In this document: positions 8,910 to 17,352 of the stretch, piece by piece
Layout of the letters: each line of letters opens with the position of its first letter
How positions within the stretch are numbered: position 1 is the first letter of the stretch
Assembly (NCBI GenBank): GCA_963922235.1
Contig: CAWUIJ010000015.1
Span: forward strand, 1 to 31,506
DNA from: Parvularcula sp963922235
GTDB taxonomy: Bacteria; Pseudomonadota; Alphaproteobacteria; Caulobacterales; Parvularculaceae
Direction of reading: 5' to 3'
Length of the DNA: 31,506 nt
Made by a program: the position numbers and the translations under genes
Notes under the pieces: generated by a model
Database searches by the model: none
Told to the model about the DNA's origin: nothing
What the model saw: only the letters and a program-made list of their open reading frames with translations

Positions 8910-9253
8910 TGAGCGGTCCAGAGTCGGCTTGGGTGGATGTGTGCGGACTGACTGAGATCCCATTGCGGGGCAGCCGGATCATCAAAACCGAGGCGGGATG
9001 TGTGGCGCTCTTCCGCACGTCCAATGATGAGGTTTTTGCTCTTCGAGATGAGTGCCCGCACAAGGGCGGCCCGCTGAGTCAGGGCATCGTGCATGATCGC
9101 GCCGTAGCGTGCCCGCTTCACAACGTGGTCTTTGACCTCGATACGGGTTCGGCCCGTGGTCCCGATGCGTATGAAGTGCAGACCTTTCCTGCGAAGGTTG
9201 AGCACGGAACAGTGTCGGTTGATCTTCGAACCCTTGGCGACGCGATGTCGTGA
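8906..9253 (+). CDS. nirD: Nitrite reductase small subunit (Rieske-like)
   Basis: A 115-residue partner of NirB with a Rieske-type fold. The cluster-ligand pattern is present as CPH (about 50-52) and CPLH (about 70-73), so this copy can hold a [2Fe-2S] centre, unlike NirD proteins that have lost the ligands. The start codon overlaps the nirB stop in ATGA, and the stop overlaps the following nasA start (GTGATG). These overlaps point to coupled synthesis of NirB, NirD and NasA. An in-frame ATG at 8909 is an equally possible start. Dicistronic order nirB-nirD is standard. Confidence 0.95.
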   Translation: MMSGPESAWVDVCGLTEIPLRGSRIIKTEAGCVALFRTSNDEVFALRDECPHKGGPLSQGIVHDRAVACPLHNVVFDLDTGSARGPDAYEVQTFPAKVEHGTVSVDLRTLGDAMS

Positions 9254-11907
9254 TGGCTGACGGTGCTCCCATCGAGTCAGTGAAGACAACCTGTCCCTAT
9301 TGCGGGGTGGGGTGCGGTGTGGTCGCCACGCCGACGGGGGCAGACAGTGCGCTCATCGCTGGCGATGCTGACCATCCAGCCAACTGGGGTCGCCTTTGCT
9401 CAAAAGGCTCAGCGCTTGGCGAAACGCTTGGCCGGAAGGGACGCCTTTTAACGCCTTACGTCCACGGAGAGCGTGCGAGCTGGGATGCAGCGATGAGCTA
9501 TGTCGCCGAAGGCTTCCAGCGCGCCATCGATGATCATGGTCCGGACAGTGTGGCTTTCTACCTTTCCGGTCAGCTTTTAACCGAAGACTATTACGTCGCG
9601 AACAAGCTGATGAAGGGGTTCATTGGCACATCGAACGTCGACACCAACTCGCGCCTCTGCATGGCGTCAGCGGTTGCCGGGCATAAGCGCGCATTCGGGA
9701 CCGACACCGTTCCGGGGAACTACGAAGACCTCGAAAGATGTGACCTCTTGGTGCTGACGGGTTCCAATCTCGCTTGGTGTCATCCTGTTGTTTATCAGCG
9801 GATCATTTCTGAGAAGGAGCGTCGGCCTGAACTGAAGATCGTTGTGATTGACCCTCGACGGACGGCCAGTTGCGACTTGGCTGACCTCCATTTGCCGCTT
9901 GCGCCTGGAAGCGATCTCGCACTCTATCTTGGGCTGTTTCGCTATTTATCGGTTAACGGAGCGACTGATCACCGGTTTGTCGGGGCGCATACCAATGGCG
10001 TCGAGGCCGTGGCCGAGCTGGCCTCATCTTACGCGCTTCCCGACGTTGCGCGTCAGACCAAGCTCCCCGAGGAGAAGCTTGAGCAGTTCTTTGATCTCTT
10101 CTGCAGAACGGAGCGGTCAGTGACGTTGTTCTCTATGGGAACAAATCAGGCGTCTGATGGTACCGATCGTGTCAATGCGATCATCAATGTTCACCTCCTG
10201 ACAGGGAGAATAGGAAAAGAGGGCATGGGCCCTTTCTCTATGACCGGGCAGCCCAACGCCATGGGCGGCCGAGAGGTCGGCGGCCTTGCCAATCAGCTGG
10301 CGTGCCACATGGACTTCGACCCCACATCGATAGACCGTGTCCAGCGTTTCTGGAATGCGCCATCTGTGTCTCTTGCCCCCGGACACAAGGCCGTCGACCT
10401 TTTTGAGGCAGTTGAGGATGGGCGCATCCAGGCCATTTGGATCATGGCGACCAATCCTGTTGTCTCGATGCCCCACGCTGACCGCGTGAAAGCTGCTCTG
10501 AAGGCCTGCCCGCTGGTCGTTGTGTCTGATATTGTTCCCCATACAGATACAGCTCAATGCGCGGATGTCCTGTTGCCGGCCACGGGGTGGGGTGAAAAAG
10601 ACGGAACTGTCACCAATTCAGAAAGGCGAATTTCGAGGCAACGGGCCTTTCTTCCGCCACCAGGTTTGGCGCGGCATGATTGGTGGGCGGTGTGTGAGCT
10701 GGCCCATAGGCTCGGCTATCGCGCAGGCTTCGATTTTCAGACGCCTGCTGAAATCTTCCGCGAGTATGTGGCGATGACGGCTTTCGAAAATGATGGCAGC
10801 CGGGATCTTGATATCGGTGCTTTGGCTGATCTTAGTGATGCTGAGTACAATTTGATGGAACCCGTCCAGTGGCCGTGCCCCAAGGACGGAACTTCGAAGG
10901 CTCGGTTTTTCGCCGATGGTCAGTTTTATACGGAAGATCGGCGGGCACGCTTCGTTGCTCCGCAGCTGAAAAAACAAAGCCCCAAAAAAAATCCGCTGAC
11001 GCTCAACACAGGCCGAGTTCGCGATCAGTGGCATACAATGACCCGTACCGCTCGGGCTGCACGATTGAACCAGCACGCGCCAGAGCCCTATGTTGATGTT
11101 CACCCAATGGATGCCGAGAGCGCAGGTCTGAGCCATGGCGGCTTGGTAACCCTATCCAACGTAAACGCATCGATGATCGCGCGTGTTCGGATGACAGAGA
11201 GCCAAGCACGCGGCTCTGTGTTCGTTCCTATGCATTGGACTGATGACTTATCATCGATGGGGCGGGTCGATGCGTTGGTCGAACCCGCGACTGATCCATT
11301 TTCAGGACAGCCGGCACTGAAGGCTTCGACAGTCGCCGTCGAAGCGTTTGAACCGGCGTGGCACGGATTTGCAGCGATGCTTCATTTCCGAAAACCCGAT
11401 ACGGACTATTGGGCGAGGGCGTTGAGCCATCGTGGTACCCGTGTGGAGCTGGCATCGATCCGGCGACCAAAGGATTGGGAACTCTTCGCCAACAAATTGC
11501 TCGGCACCTCGGACGACACAACCGTGGTGCAAGAGACGTCTGCAGATGGCCGTTCTTACCGATGTGCGATGCTTTCAAGAGGGCGCTTGGTGGGTGTCTT
11601 CTTTGCTGAGCCTGAGCCACTCACAATCGCACGTGATTGGTTGGCGGAGCAAATAGGCCGGGTCATTGCTCCAGGTGATCGGCATACGATCCTGAGAGGC
11701 GATCCGCCTGAAGGCGCTTTTGACGAAGGTCCTGTTGTTTGCTCGTGCCACGGAGTGGGGCGCAACACGATCTCTGCTGCAATTCAAAATGGCTCGCGCA
11801 CGCTCACCGCGTTGGGAGAGTGCACGGGCGCGGGAACAGGCTGCGGGAGTTGCAGGCCCGAGATCCGTAAGCTGATGGAAGAGACCCATGTCCCAGAGAA
11901 AGCCTGA
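9253..11907 (+). CDS. nasA: Assimilatory nitrate reductase, molybdopterin catalytic subunit with C-terminal [2Fe-2S] domain
   Basis: An 884-residue cytoplasmic Mo-bis-MGD enzyme of the NasA/NarB (DMSO-reductase) family, reducing nitrate to nitrite. The N-terminal [4Fe-4S] motif is C-x2-C-x3-C-x27-C (Cys14, 17, 21, 49), followed by the molybdopterin oxidoreductase domain and the dinucleotide-binding domain (near LTLNTGRVRDQWHTMT). The C-terminus adds a BFD-like [2Fe-2S] domain (CSC...ECTGAGTGCGSC), as in enterobacterial NasA. No NADH-flavoprotein (NasB/NasC type) gene accompanies it, so the electron donor is unclear. I prefer ATG 9253, overlapping the nirD stop by one base; an in-frame GTG lies at 9250. 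The 3' end overlaps cysG by 20 bases. Confidence 0.96.
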   Translation: MADGAPIESVKTTCPYCGVGCGVVATPTGADSALIAGDADHPANWGRLCSKGSALGETLGRKGRLLTPYVHGERASWDAAMSYVAEGFQRAIDDHGPDSVAFYLSGQLLTEDYYVANKLMKGFIGTSNVDTNSRLCMASAVAGHKRAFGTDTVPGNYEDLERCDLLVLTGSNLAWCHPVVYQRIISEKERRPELKIVVIDPRRTASCDLADLHLPLAPGSDLALYLGLFRYLSVNGATDHRFVGAHTNGVEAVAELASSYALPDVARQTKLPEEKLEQFFDLFCRTERSVTLFSMGTNQASDGTDRVNAIINVHLLTGRIGKEGMGPFSMTGQPNAMGGREVGGLANQLACHMDFDPTSIDRVQRFWNAPSVSLAPGHKAVDLFEAVEDGRIQAIWIMATNPVVSMPHADRVKAALKACPLVVVSDIVPHTDTAQCADVLLPATGWGEKDGTVTNSERRISRQRAFLPPPGLARHDWWAVCELAHRLGYRAGFDFQTPAEIFREYVAMTAFENDGSRDLDIGALADLSDAEYNLMEPVQWPCPKDGTSKARFFADGQFYTEDRRARFVAPQLKKQSPKKNPLTLNTGRVRDQWHTMTRTARAARLNQHAPEPYVDVHPMDAESAGLSHGGLVTLSNVNASMIARVRMTESQARGSVFVPMHWTDDLSSMGRVDALVEPATDPFSGQPALKASTVAVEAFEPAWHGFAAMLHFRKPDTDYWARALSHRGTRVELASIRRPKDWELFANKLLGTSDDTTVVQETSADGRSYRCAMLSRGRLVGVFFAEPEPLTIARDWLAEQIGRVIAPGDRHTILRGDPPEGAFDEGPVVCSCHGVGRNTISAAIQNGSRTLTALGECTGAGTGCGSCRPEIRKLMEETHVPEKA

Positions 11908-13315
11908 GATCTGCGCAGCTGCAGAGCTGCAGCCACTTTCAGTCCTCCCGGTCTTCTTCGACCTTCACGGCAAACGGGTGCTCTTTGCAGGGAGCGGAGA
12001 GGGCGCTCTTTGGAAGCTGCAGCTGATCTTATCGGCGGGCGCTGAGATCACTCTGATAGCTTCTGAGCTTTCGCCCGATGTGCAAGAGTTTGTCGATCAG
12101 TCGCCTGATCGTCTCACGCACCAAAGCCGTGAATGGGCGAGTGACGATTTCCACGCATGCGCTATGGCCATTGGCGCTATTGATGATCACGACCAAGCCA
12201 AAGCCTTCGCCGCCGCAGCGCGCAAAGCAGGGGTGCCCGTCAATGTGATCGATCAAAAAGAATTCTGCGACTTCCAGTTTGGGTCGATCGTCAATCGCTC
12301 GCCTGTTGTGGTGTCGATCTCAACAGCCGGGACCGCGCCAGCCTTAGCCCAAGTGATCCGCTCTCGAATAGAAGCCTTGCTTCCTTCTCATCTTGGTGCA
12401 TGGGCGGAGGCGGCCAAAACGATGCGTGACCGTGTGAAAGCGCTCGTACCCAACGGATCAGAACGTCGGCGTCTATGGCAGTCCTTTGCACACACCGCCT
12501 GGGTCGAGCCTGCATCAAAGGCGGCCGCGTTCTTTGACCACGTGACCAAACGCTCCGTAGAATCCAGAGGCCACGTGACTTTGGTGGGGGCAGGGCCAGG
12601 CGCTGGCGATCTTCTCACCCTCCGCGCAGTGAGGGCGATGCAAGCGGCTGATATCATCCTTTTTGACGATCTGATAGCGGACGATGTCTTGGATCTTGCC
12701 CGCCGCGAAGCCAAGCGCATGCTCGTCGGCAAGAGGGGCCATCGTGCGTCTTGTCGCCAAGAAGACATCAACACACTGATGATCGATTTGGCGAAGAAGG
12801 GAAAGCGCGTGGTGCGTCTAAAGTCGGGCGACCCGATGATTTTCGGCCGTGCTGGCGAGGAGATCGAGGCGCTCGACAAGCAAGGTATCAGCGTCGAAAC
12901 CGTTCCAGGCGTCACCGCGGCGCTGGCAGCTGCATCGTCCTTAGGCGTCTCGCTCACGCATCGTGATTGCGCGCAAGGGGTCACGTTCCTTACGGCACAC
13001 AGCAAAAAGGGCGTTCTGCCTGAGCTCAATTGGACCGCACATGCTGATCCTTCCAAAACGCTGATGGTTTACATGGGCGGAAAGACAGCTGGGCTGCTGG
13101 CGAGCCGATTGATGGAAGCGGGGCTCACGCCGACCACGCCTGTTGTCGTGATGGAATCGATCTCCCGCGACTCTCAACAATCACAGGCCACGACTCTTCT
13201 CGACCTGTCACACATGACCATTTCTGCCGAAGGTCCGGTGCTTATCGGGATCGGGGAGGTTTTTGCAGCTGCGCAGGTCAACGATCTCAAAAAACTGGGC
13301 GTTTCTGCGGCATAG
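11888..13315 (+). CDS. cysG: Siroheme synthase, trifunctional CysG
   Basis: A 475-residue fusion that turns uroporphyrinogen III into siroheme, the NirB cofactor. Residues 1 to about 215 are the precorrin-2 dehydrogenase/ferrochelatase part: NAD-binding LFAGSGEGALWKLQL from 32, then NVIDQKEFCDF (119-129) and the SISTAGTAPALA segment. From about 229 the uroporphyrinogen-III C-methyltransferase part begins (VTLVGAGPGAGDLLTLRA), with RLKSGDPMIFGRAGEE and VPGVTAALAAASSLG as family motifs. GGAAGAG just upstream is the ribosome-binding site, inside the end of nasA. The overlap makes it the last gene of a nirB-nirD-nasA-cysG unit. Confidence 0.97.
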   Translation: MSQRKPEICAAAELQPLSVLPVFFDLHGKRVLFAGSGEGALWKLQLILSAGAEITLIASELSPDVQEFVDQSPDRLTHQSREWASDDFHACAMAIGAIDDHDQAKAFAAAARKAGVPVNVIDQKEFCDFQFGSIVNRSPVVVSISTAGTAPALAQVIRSRIEALLPSHLGAWAEAAKTMRDRVKALVPNGSERRRLWQSFAHTAWVEPASKAAAFFDHVTKRSVESRGHVTLVGAGPGAGDLLTLRAVRAMQAADIILFDDLIADDVLDLARREAKRMLVGKRGHRASCRQEDINTLMIDLAKKGKRVVRLKSGDPMIFGRAGEEIEALDKQGISVETVPGVTAALAAASSLGVSLTHRDCAQGVTFLTAHSKKGVLPELNWTAHADPSKTLMVYMGGKTAGLLASRLMEAGLTPTTPVVVMESISRDSQQSQATTLLDLSHMTISAEGPVLIGIGEVFAAAQVNDLKKLGVSAA

Positions 13316-13332
13316 CGCGGAAAACTAAGTCA

Positions 13333-13352
13333 TATTGGTGTCATCAACCAAT
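13333..13352. promoter_or_regulatory. Inverted repeat upstream of nasT
   Basis: ATTGGT (13334-13339) and ACCAAT (13347-13352) form a perfect 6-bp inverted repeat around 7 bases, in the 71-base gap between cysG and nasT. TTGCTA (13352-13357) and TAGCTT (13375-13380), 17 bases apart, form a weak promoter-like pair ending seven bases before the nasT ATG. The repeat could be an operator for nasTS or a weak barrier after cysG. No T run follows. Confidence 0.35.
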
Positions 13353-13386
13353 TGCTATCGCGCTGCGGCGCGAATAGCTTCGTGGC

Positions 13387-13989
13387 ATGGACGATGTCAA
13401 CGAAGCCCCTTTGATCGTGCTTTTGATCGATAGCGACCCCCGCCGGGCCGCGATCGTTGAGCAAGGCCTGCGTGATCGCGCGGTGGTGCACATCGCCAAT
13501 GACCTCACATCCGTGGGATTGCTGGAGCGGATCAACGGCTTGCAGCCTGATGCGATCATCATCGATTGCGAGTCGCCTGATCGCGACACGATCGAGAATC
13601 TCCGCACCGTTGCGCAAGAAAACCCTAAGCCCATCGTGATGTTCGTCGAAGACGGCGATGGCTCTTTGGCAAAAGAGGCCGTTCGCGCTGGCGTGAGTGC
13701 CTATATCGTCGACGGGTTGTCTGAGTCGCGCATTTTGCCGGTTATTGAGGTCGCGATCGAGCGGTTCAAGATGGTGGATGGTCTGTGGAAAGAGCTTCAA
13801 AAATCGAAGGACGATCTTGAAACGAGGAAAGTGGTAGAGCGCGCAAAAGGTCTCCTGATGGAGAAGCGTGGTATGAACGAGCAATCCGCCTACAGCGCGA
13901 TGCGCGAAACATCGATGACGTCCGGTAAGCCGCTGAAACAGGTCGCAGAAGAAATCCTCTCCATCGCCGATCTTCTGGGTAAGGTCTAA
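13387..13989 (+). CDS. nasT: ANTAR-domain antiterminator (NasT)
   Basis: A 200-residue two-domain protein: a receiver-like N-terminal domain (about 9-125) and a C-terminal ANTAR RNA-binding domain (about 140-192; VVERAKGLLMEKRGMNEQSAYSAMRE is characteristic, here at 149 onward). NasT binds hairpins in leader RNA of nitrate-assimilation operons and prevents termination; without nitrate it is held by NasS. The receiver keeps acidic residues Asp15/Asp17 and a possible phospho-acceptor Asp60. The usual lysine after the fifth strand is missing (AYIVDGL), which fits control by protein contact, not phosphorylation. nasS starts two bases after its stop, so the two proteins are made together. Confidence 0.94.
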   Translation: MDDVNEAPLIVLLIDSDPRRAAIVEQGLRDRAVVHIANDLTSVGLLERINGLQPDAIIIDCESPDRDTIENLRTVAQENPKPIVMFVEDGDGSLAKEAVRAGVSAYIVDGLSESRILPVIEVAIERFKMVDGLWKELQKSKDDLETRKVVERAKGLLMEKRGMNEQSAYSAMRETSMTSGKPLKQVAEEILSIADLLGKV

Positions 13990-13991
13990 CG

Positions 13992-15221
13992 ATGGGTCTT
14001 GATGCGCTGACGATTGGCTTTATCCCCCTTTGTGATGCTGCGCCTCTTGCGGTGGCGAAAGAGGAGGGGCTCTTCGAAGAGCTCGATCTCGATGTCACCC
14101 TCTCGAAGGGCCATTCCTGGGCGCACATCCGGGATCAGCTAGCGTTTGGTGATCTTGATGCGGCACATATGCTGTCGCCCATGGTGGTTGCATCGGCGCT
14201 GGGGTTGTCGCCTGTAAGAGTGTCCTTTGCCACAGCCTTTGGGCTGAACCTTAATGGCAACGGTATCACCGTATCCAATGCTCTTTATAAGGACATGCAG
14301 GATGTCGACCCTTGGGCGTTTGATGCTCGGCCAGTCACGGCAGAGTCTCTGAAGGTCATCGCGGAGCGCCGACGCGCTGCGGGGCAAGCGCCGATCACCT
14401 TTGCGATGGTCTATCCTTTCTCCAGCCATAACTATCTCTTGCGCTATTGGCTGGCGGCATCCGGTCTTCATCCTGATAAGGACGTCCGCCTCATCGTGGT
14501 GCCGCCGCCCGACATGGTTAGGCTCTGCGAGTCGGAGAGCATTGACGGGTTTTGTGTGGGCGAGCCGTGGAACACGCTTGCTTTCCATCGGGGTATTGGT
14601 CACCAGATTGTCGCCGGTTCAGAGATCTGGGCCGCTGCACCTGAGAAGGTGATCGGTGTCCGCCGCGATTGGATGGATGATAATCAAGATGTACACGAAC
14701 GGCTTGTTCGTGCGCTGATGCGAGCGGTGAAGCGCCTCCAGACCGATGACGGAAAAGACCAGGCGGCTGAGTATCTCTCTGCCGAGCGCTATATCGGGCT
14801 TGATAAACGCCATATCTCCAGAGCGTTAGGGAGCAGAGCGCATAAACCGCTTGCCTCCTTTTTTGACCCTTCGATTGCTGGTTTCCCTTGGCACTCGAAG
14901 GCTGCATGGACGGCGATGCAGATGGTGCGGTGGGGGCAGCTTCCCCAATCGACTGATATCGATGCCGCGCTTTCCTCGTCCTTCCGTACAGATCTCTTCC
15001 GGCAAGCGGCGGAGGCGGAGAATGTGCGTTACCCCTTGGTCGATAGTGTCATCGAAGGGGCTCATGATGAGCCGTGGCCACTTGATGAGGCCTCGACTCC
15101 GATCGCGATGCCCCATGACCGGATGATGGATCGCGTGAGCTTCGACCCCCAATCGATGGACAATTATGTTGATCGCTTCCCGATCAATGGTTTGCGCAAA
15201 CGGGGTTTACCCTCCTCATAA
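13992..15221 (+). CDS. nasS: Cytoplasmic nitrate sensor NasS (NrtA-like)
   Basis: A 409-residue homologue of the importer's binding protein NrtA, but it starts directly at MGLDALTIGFIPLCD with no signal peptide, so it stays in the cytoplasm. Shared landmarks are LNGNGITVSN (87-96), SSHNYLLRYWLAAS (144-157) and CVGEPWN (188-194); Trp43, His146 and Lys219 align with proposed nitrate contacts. In known nasTS systems NasS binds NasT, and nitrate releases NasT to antiterminate. Adjacency to nasT and the missing signal separate it from a transporter component. Its TAA stop shares one base with the mobA ATG. Confidence 0.9.
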   Translation: MGLDALTIGFIPLCDAAPLAVAKEEGLFEELDLDVTLSKGHSWAHIRDQLAFGDLDAAHMLSPMVVASALGLSPVRVSFATAFGLNLNGNGITVSNALYKDMQDVDPWAFDARPVTAESLKVIAERRRAAGQAPITFAMVYPFSSHNYLLRYWLAASGLHPDKDVRLIVVPPPDMVRLCESESIDGFCVGEPWNTLAFHRGIGHQIVAGSEIWAAAPEKVIGVRRDWMDDNQDVHERLVRALMRAVKRLQTDDGKDQAAEYLSAERYIGLDKRHISRALGSRAHKPLASFFDPSIAGFPWHSKAAWTAMQMVRWGQLPQSTDIDAALSSSFRTDLFRQAAEAENVRYPLVDSVIEGAHDEPWPLDEASTPIAMPHDRMMDRVSFDPQSMDNYVDRFPINGLRKRGLPSS

Positions 15222-15817
15222 TGACAAAACCCCTGCCTCCCTTAGTGATTTTGGCCGGTGGGCAATCGGCGCGCATGCAAGGATTTGACAAGGCGACAGC
15301 CGAACTTGACGGGCAGCGCTTGATCGACATCGTGATTAAGCGCTTTGCGGCCGAGACGATATCGGTTCTTATCGCAGGCGGATCTGATCGCGGCACGGGC
15401 TTGTCCCTCATTGAAGATGATCCAAACGGACCTAAAGGGCCTGCTGGGGCTTTATGGAGCGCGTCGGTTTGGTTCGGCGCCCAAGGAAACCCTGTTGATC
15501 GTTTCTTCACTGTACCGACGGATACACCCTTTCTTCCTTCTGATCTCCTGGAGCGATTATCGGCAGATGATCATACGGCGGTCGCGTCTGATGAAAGCGG
15601 CCTGCACCCGACCATCGGGTATTGGAAAGTTGAACAGTTGCACTCGGCTTTTGCTGCGTTGGGGTCCATTGGAGGCTTGCCGCTCCATAAGATCGCAGGG
15701 CATTGCAAGGCGAAGCATATTCCTATGATCACGGATGAACTCTTCAATATCAATACGCGCGAAGACCTTTCAACCGCAGAGCAGATGCTACGAAGCAAAA
15801 AAGTCGTTCAGCCCTAG
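15221..15817 (+). CDS. mobA: Molybdenum cofactor guanylyltransferase (MobA)
   Basis: A 198-residue nucleotidyltransferase that attaches GMP to molybdopterin, giving the bis-MGD cofactor needed by NasA. The N-terminal GTP-binding loop LAGGQSARMQGFDK (11-24) is a recognisable version of LAGGxSxRMGxDK, with Gln in place of the usual final Gly. The TDTPFLPSDLLERL segment is the second family motif. It is translationally coupled to nasS (TAATG). The last 30 bases overlap the end of pxpC on the other strand. A MobA in a nas operon is an operon-specific supply; whether another copy exists elsewhere cannot be seen. Confidence 0.93.
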   Translation: MTKPLPPLVILAGGQSARMQGFDKATAELDGQRLIDIVIKRFAAETISVLIAGGSDRGTGLSLIEDDPNGPKGPAGALWSASVWFGAQGNPVDRFFTVPTDTPFLPSDLLERLSADDHTAVASDESGLHPTIGYWKVEQLHSAFAALGSIGGLPLHKIAGHCKAKHIPMITDELFNINTREDLSTAEQMLRSKKVVQP

Positions 15818-16729
15818 TCGTTGAAGCGTCTCGTCTTTTGCGGCCAAAGCCCGTTGCGCACTCTCTGCAGAGACTTCTAAAAACTCCACCTGATCGCCAG
15901 GGCGGATCTGACCGAGTTTATGCAAATCCACCCTGGCGACTTGTCCTAAACGTCTGTACCCGCCCGTCGTTTGGGCGTCACAGAGAAGAACGAAGGGTTT
16001 GCCATCAGGCGGGCACTGAACAGTACCCGGAAACACAGGAACGCTGTCCATCAATGCATCCGTCTGAAGATCAAGATCCGGGCCTTCAAGTTGTATTCCC
16101 ATACGATCTGCACGGACAGTGGCCTTGAACGAACCAGTGAAAAGAAGCGATCGCGTTCGATCTTCGTGAGCTTCGAAGGCCGCAGAGTGGAGGCGAAGGC
16201 GCCAATGGTCTGTGATCTTGAAAGGGAGTTCTGCATTGAAGGTGAGGAGCTCGCCTTTCGGGGCGCTCTCGATCAAAATCTCATCGCCACTCTTCAGTGG
16301 ACGGCCTTGATAACCTCCGAGTGCGGCAGGAAAATAGGTCGATTGGCTACCCATAAACTCAGATGCTTCAAATCCTCCTTCGACCGCGAGGTAAGTCCTG
16401 ACCCCAGCGGCAGGGGCGGCCAAAGACAGGACGGATCCCGGCTTAGCTTGAATCGCTTGCCCATAAGGCAGCTTCGCATCATCAAGAGTAGCCGGTGCTG
16501 GTGCACCCATTAGCGCAAAAGATACGGGTTTGATAAATCGCACCGCAAACTGACCATAAGAGATCTCAAGTGCTGGCGCGCTGATGCTGTTCCCGACCAC
16601 TCGGTTCGCGAGCGCATGCGAGAGCGGATCAGCGGGTCCTGACCACGGAATCCCCCAGTGCCGAAATCCCTTGCGCGGTGAGGCTTGGATGGTCGTTTGG
16701 AGACCTGATGATTGGATAAGAACACTCAT
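15788..16729 (-). CDS. pxpC: 5-oxoprolinase subunit C (biotin-dependent carboxylase-like, KipA family)
   Basis: A 313-residue protein of the KipA/allophanate-hydrolase subunit 2 family. PxpC works with PxpA and PxpB to open 5-oxoproline to glutamate with ATP. The family opening (SGLQTTIQASPRKGFRHWGIPWSGPADPLSHALANRVVGN) is followed by the long beta-rich body with TGGYRRLGQVARVDLHKLGQIRPGD near the end. Its ATG overlaps the pxpB stop by 4 bp. It is the last gene of the minus-strand operon and its 3' end runs 30 bases into mobA. Older databases often call this family urea amidolyase or antagonist of KipI. Confidence 0.94.
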   Translation of the reverse strand: MSVLIQSSGLQTTIQASPRKGFRHWGIPWSGPADPLSHALANRVVGNSISAPALEISYGQFAVRFIKPVSFALMGAPAPATLDDAKLPYGQAIQAKPGSVLSLAAPAAGVRTYLAVEGGFEASEFMGSQSTYFPAALGGYQGRPLKSGDEILIESAPKGELLTFNAELPFKITDHWRLRLHSAAFEAHEDRTRSLLFTGSFKATVRADRMGIQLEGPDLDLQTDALMDSVPVFPGTVQCPPDGKPFVLLCDAQTTGGYRRLGQVARVDLHKLGQIRPGDQVEFLEVSAESAQRALAAKDETLQRLGLNDFFAS

Positions 16730-17352
16730 GCGTTGACAGAACGAAACCGTATCTTGGATCCTGCGGAAAGGAGAAAGGGCTTGCTGTTTTCCGCATCAAA
16801 CAATGCCGCACTGGTCCGGCCGATTATGGGCCAGCCGCCCGGTCCGCTTAGGCTATAAACTCCGGTGCGGCTGCCCGCGACGCCCACGGAGCCCGCCGAA
16901 ACGTAAGGCTTTGGTGTCGAAAGGCGAGGTACGGACCATTCGCACCCGCTGAGATATGCAAATCCCGGCGTGAAGCCCATCATGTCAACGGTATAGGTTT
17001 GCGCGGCGTGTGTGCTGATGACCTCGTCAGGTGAAAGGCCAAGCGCTTCAGCAACATGTTCGAGATCCGGACCTGCTGTACCCCCATAGATAATCGGCAG
17101 CGTGATCTCAGCAGCGCTAGGCTGTGTTATGGAGGTCGCGGATTGCAGCTGTTCGCCTATCACTCGCTCAATTGTTGAGAAGCTATGGGTGAAAGGCGAG
17201 AACATCACCGTGATATTTGTGAGGGCGGGAACGACCTCTTCGAAGCAACCGGCTTCTCGTAAATCCTCCGCTATCTGACGAGCCGTCACGGGGTCGGGCA
17301 TCGAAATCTCAACGATATCTTCAGCCAGGCGCGTGAGCTTTGTTCCAGTCAT
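16726..17352 (-). CDS. pxpB: 5-oxoprolinase subunit B (KipI family)
   Basis: A 208-residue protein of the KipI/allophanate-hydrolase subunit 1 family, the second subunit of bacterial 5-oxoprolinase. The diagnostic C-terminal half is intact: GFTPGFAYLSG, then AGSVGVAGSRTGVYSLSGPGGWPIIGRT. Length is normal for the family. It overlaps pxpA upstream and pxpC downstream by 4 bp each, which implies coupled translation of the three subunits. In Bacillus the homologue was first named as a sporulation-kinase inhibitor, but the pxpABC arrangement points to the metabolic role here. Confidence 0.94.
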   Translation of the reverse strand: MTGTKLTRLAEDIVEISMPDPVTARQIAEDLREAGCFEEVVPALTNITVMFSPFTHSFSTIERVIGEQLQSATSITQPSAAEITLPIIYGGTAGPDLEHVAEALGLSPDEVISTHAAQTYTVDMMGFTPGFAYLSGCEWSVPRLSTPKPYVSAGSVGVAGSRTGVYSLSGPGGWPIIGRTSAALFDAENSKPFLLSAGSKIRFRSVNA

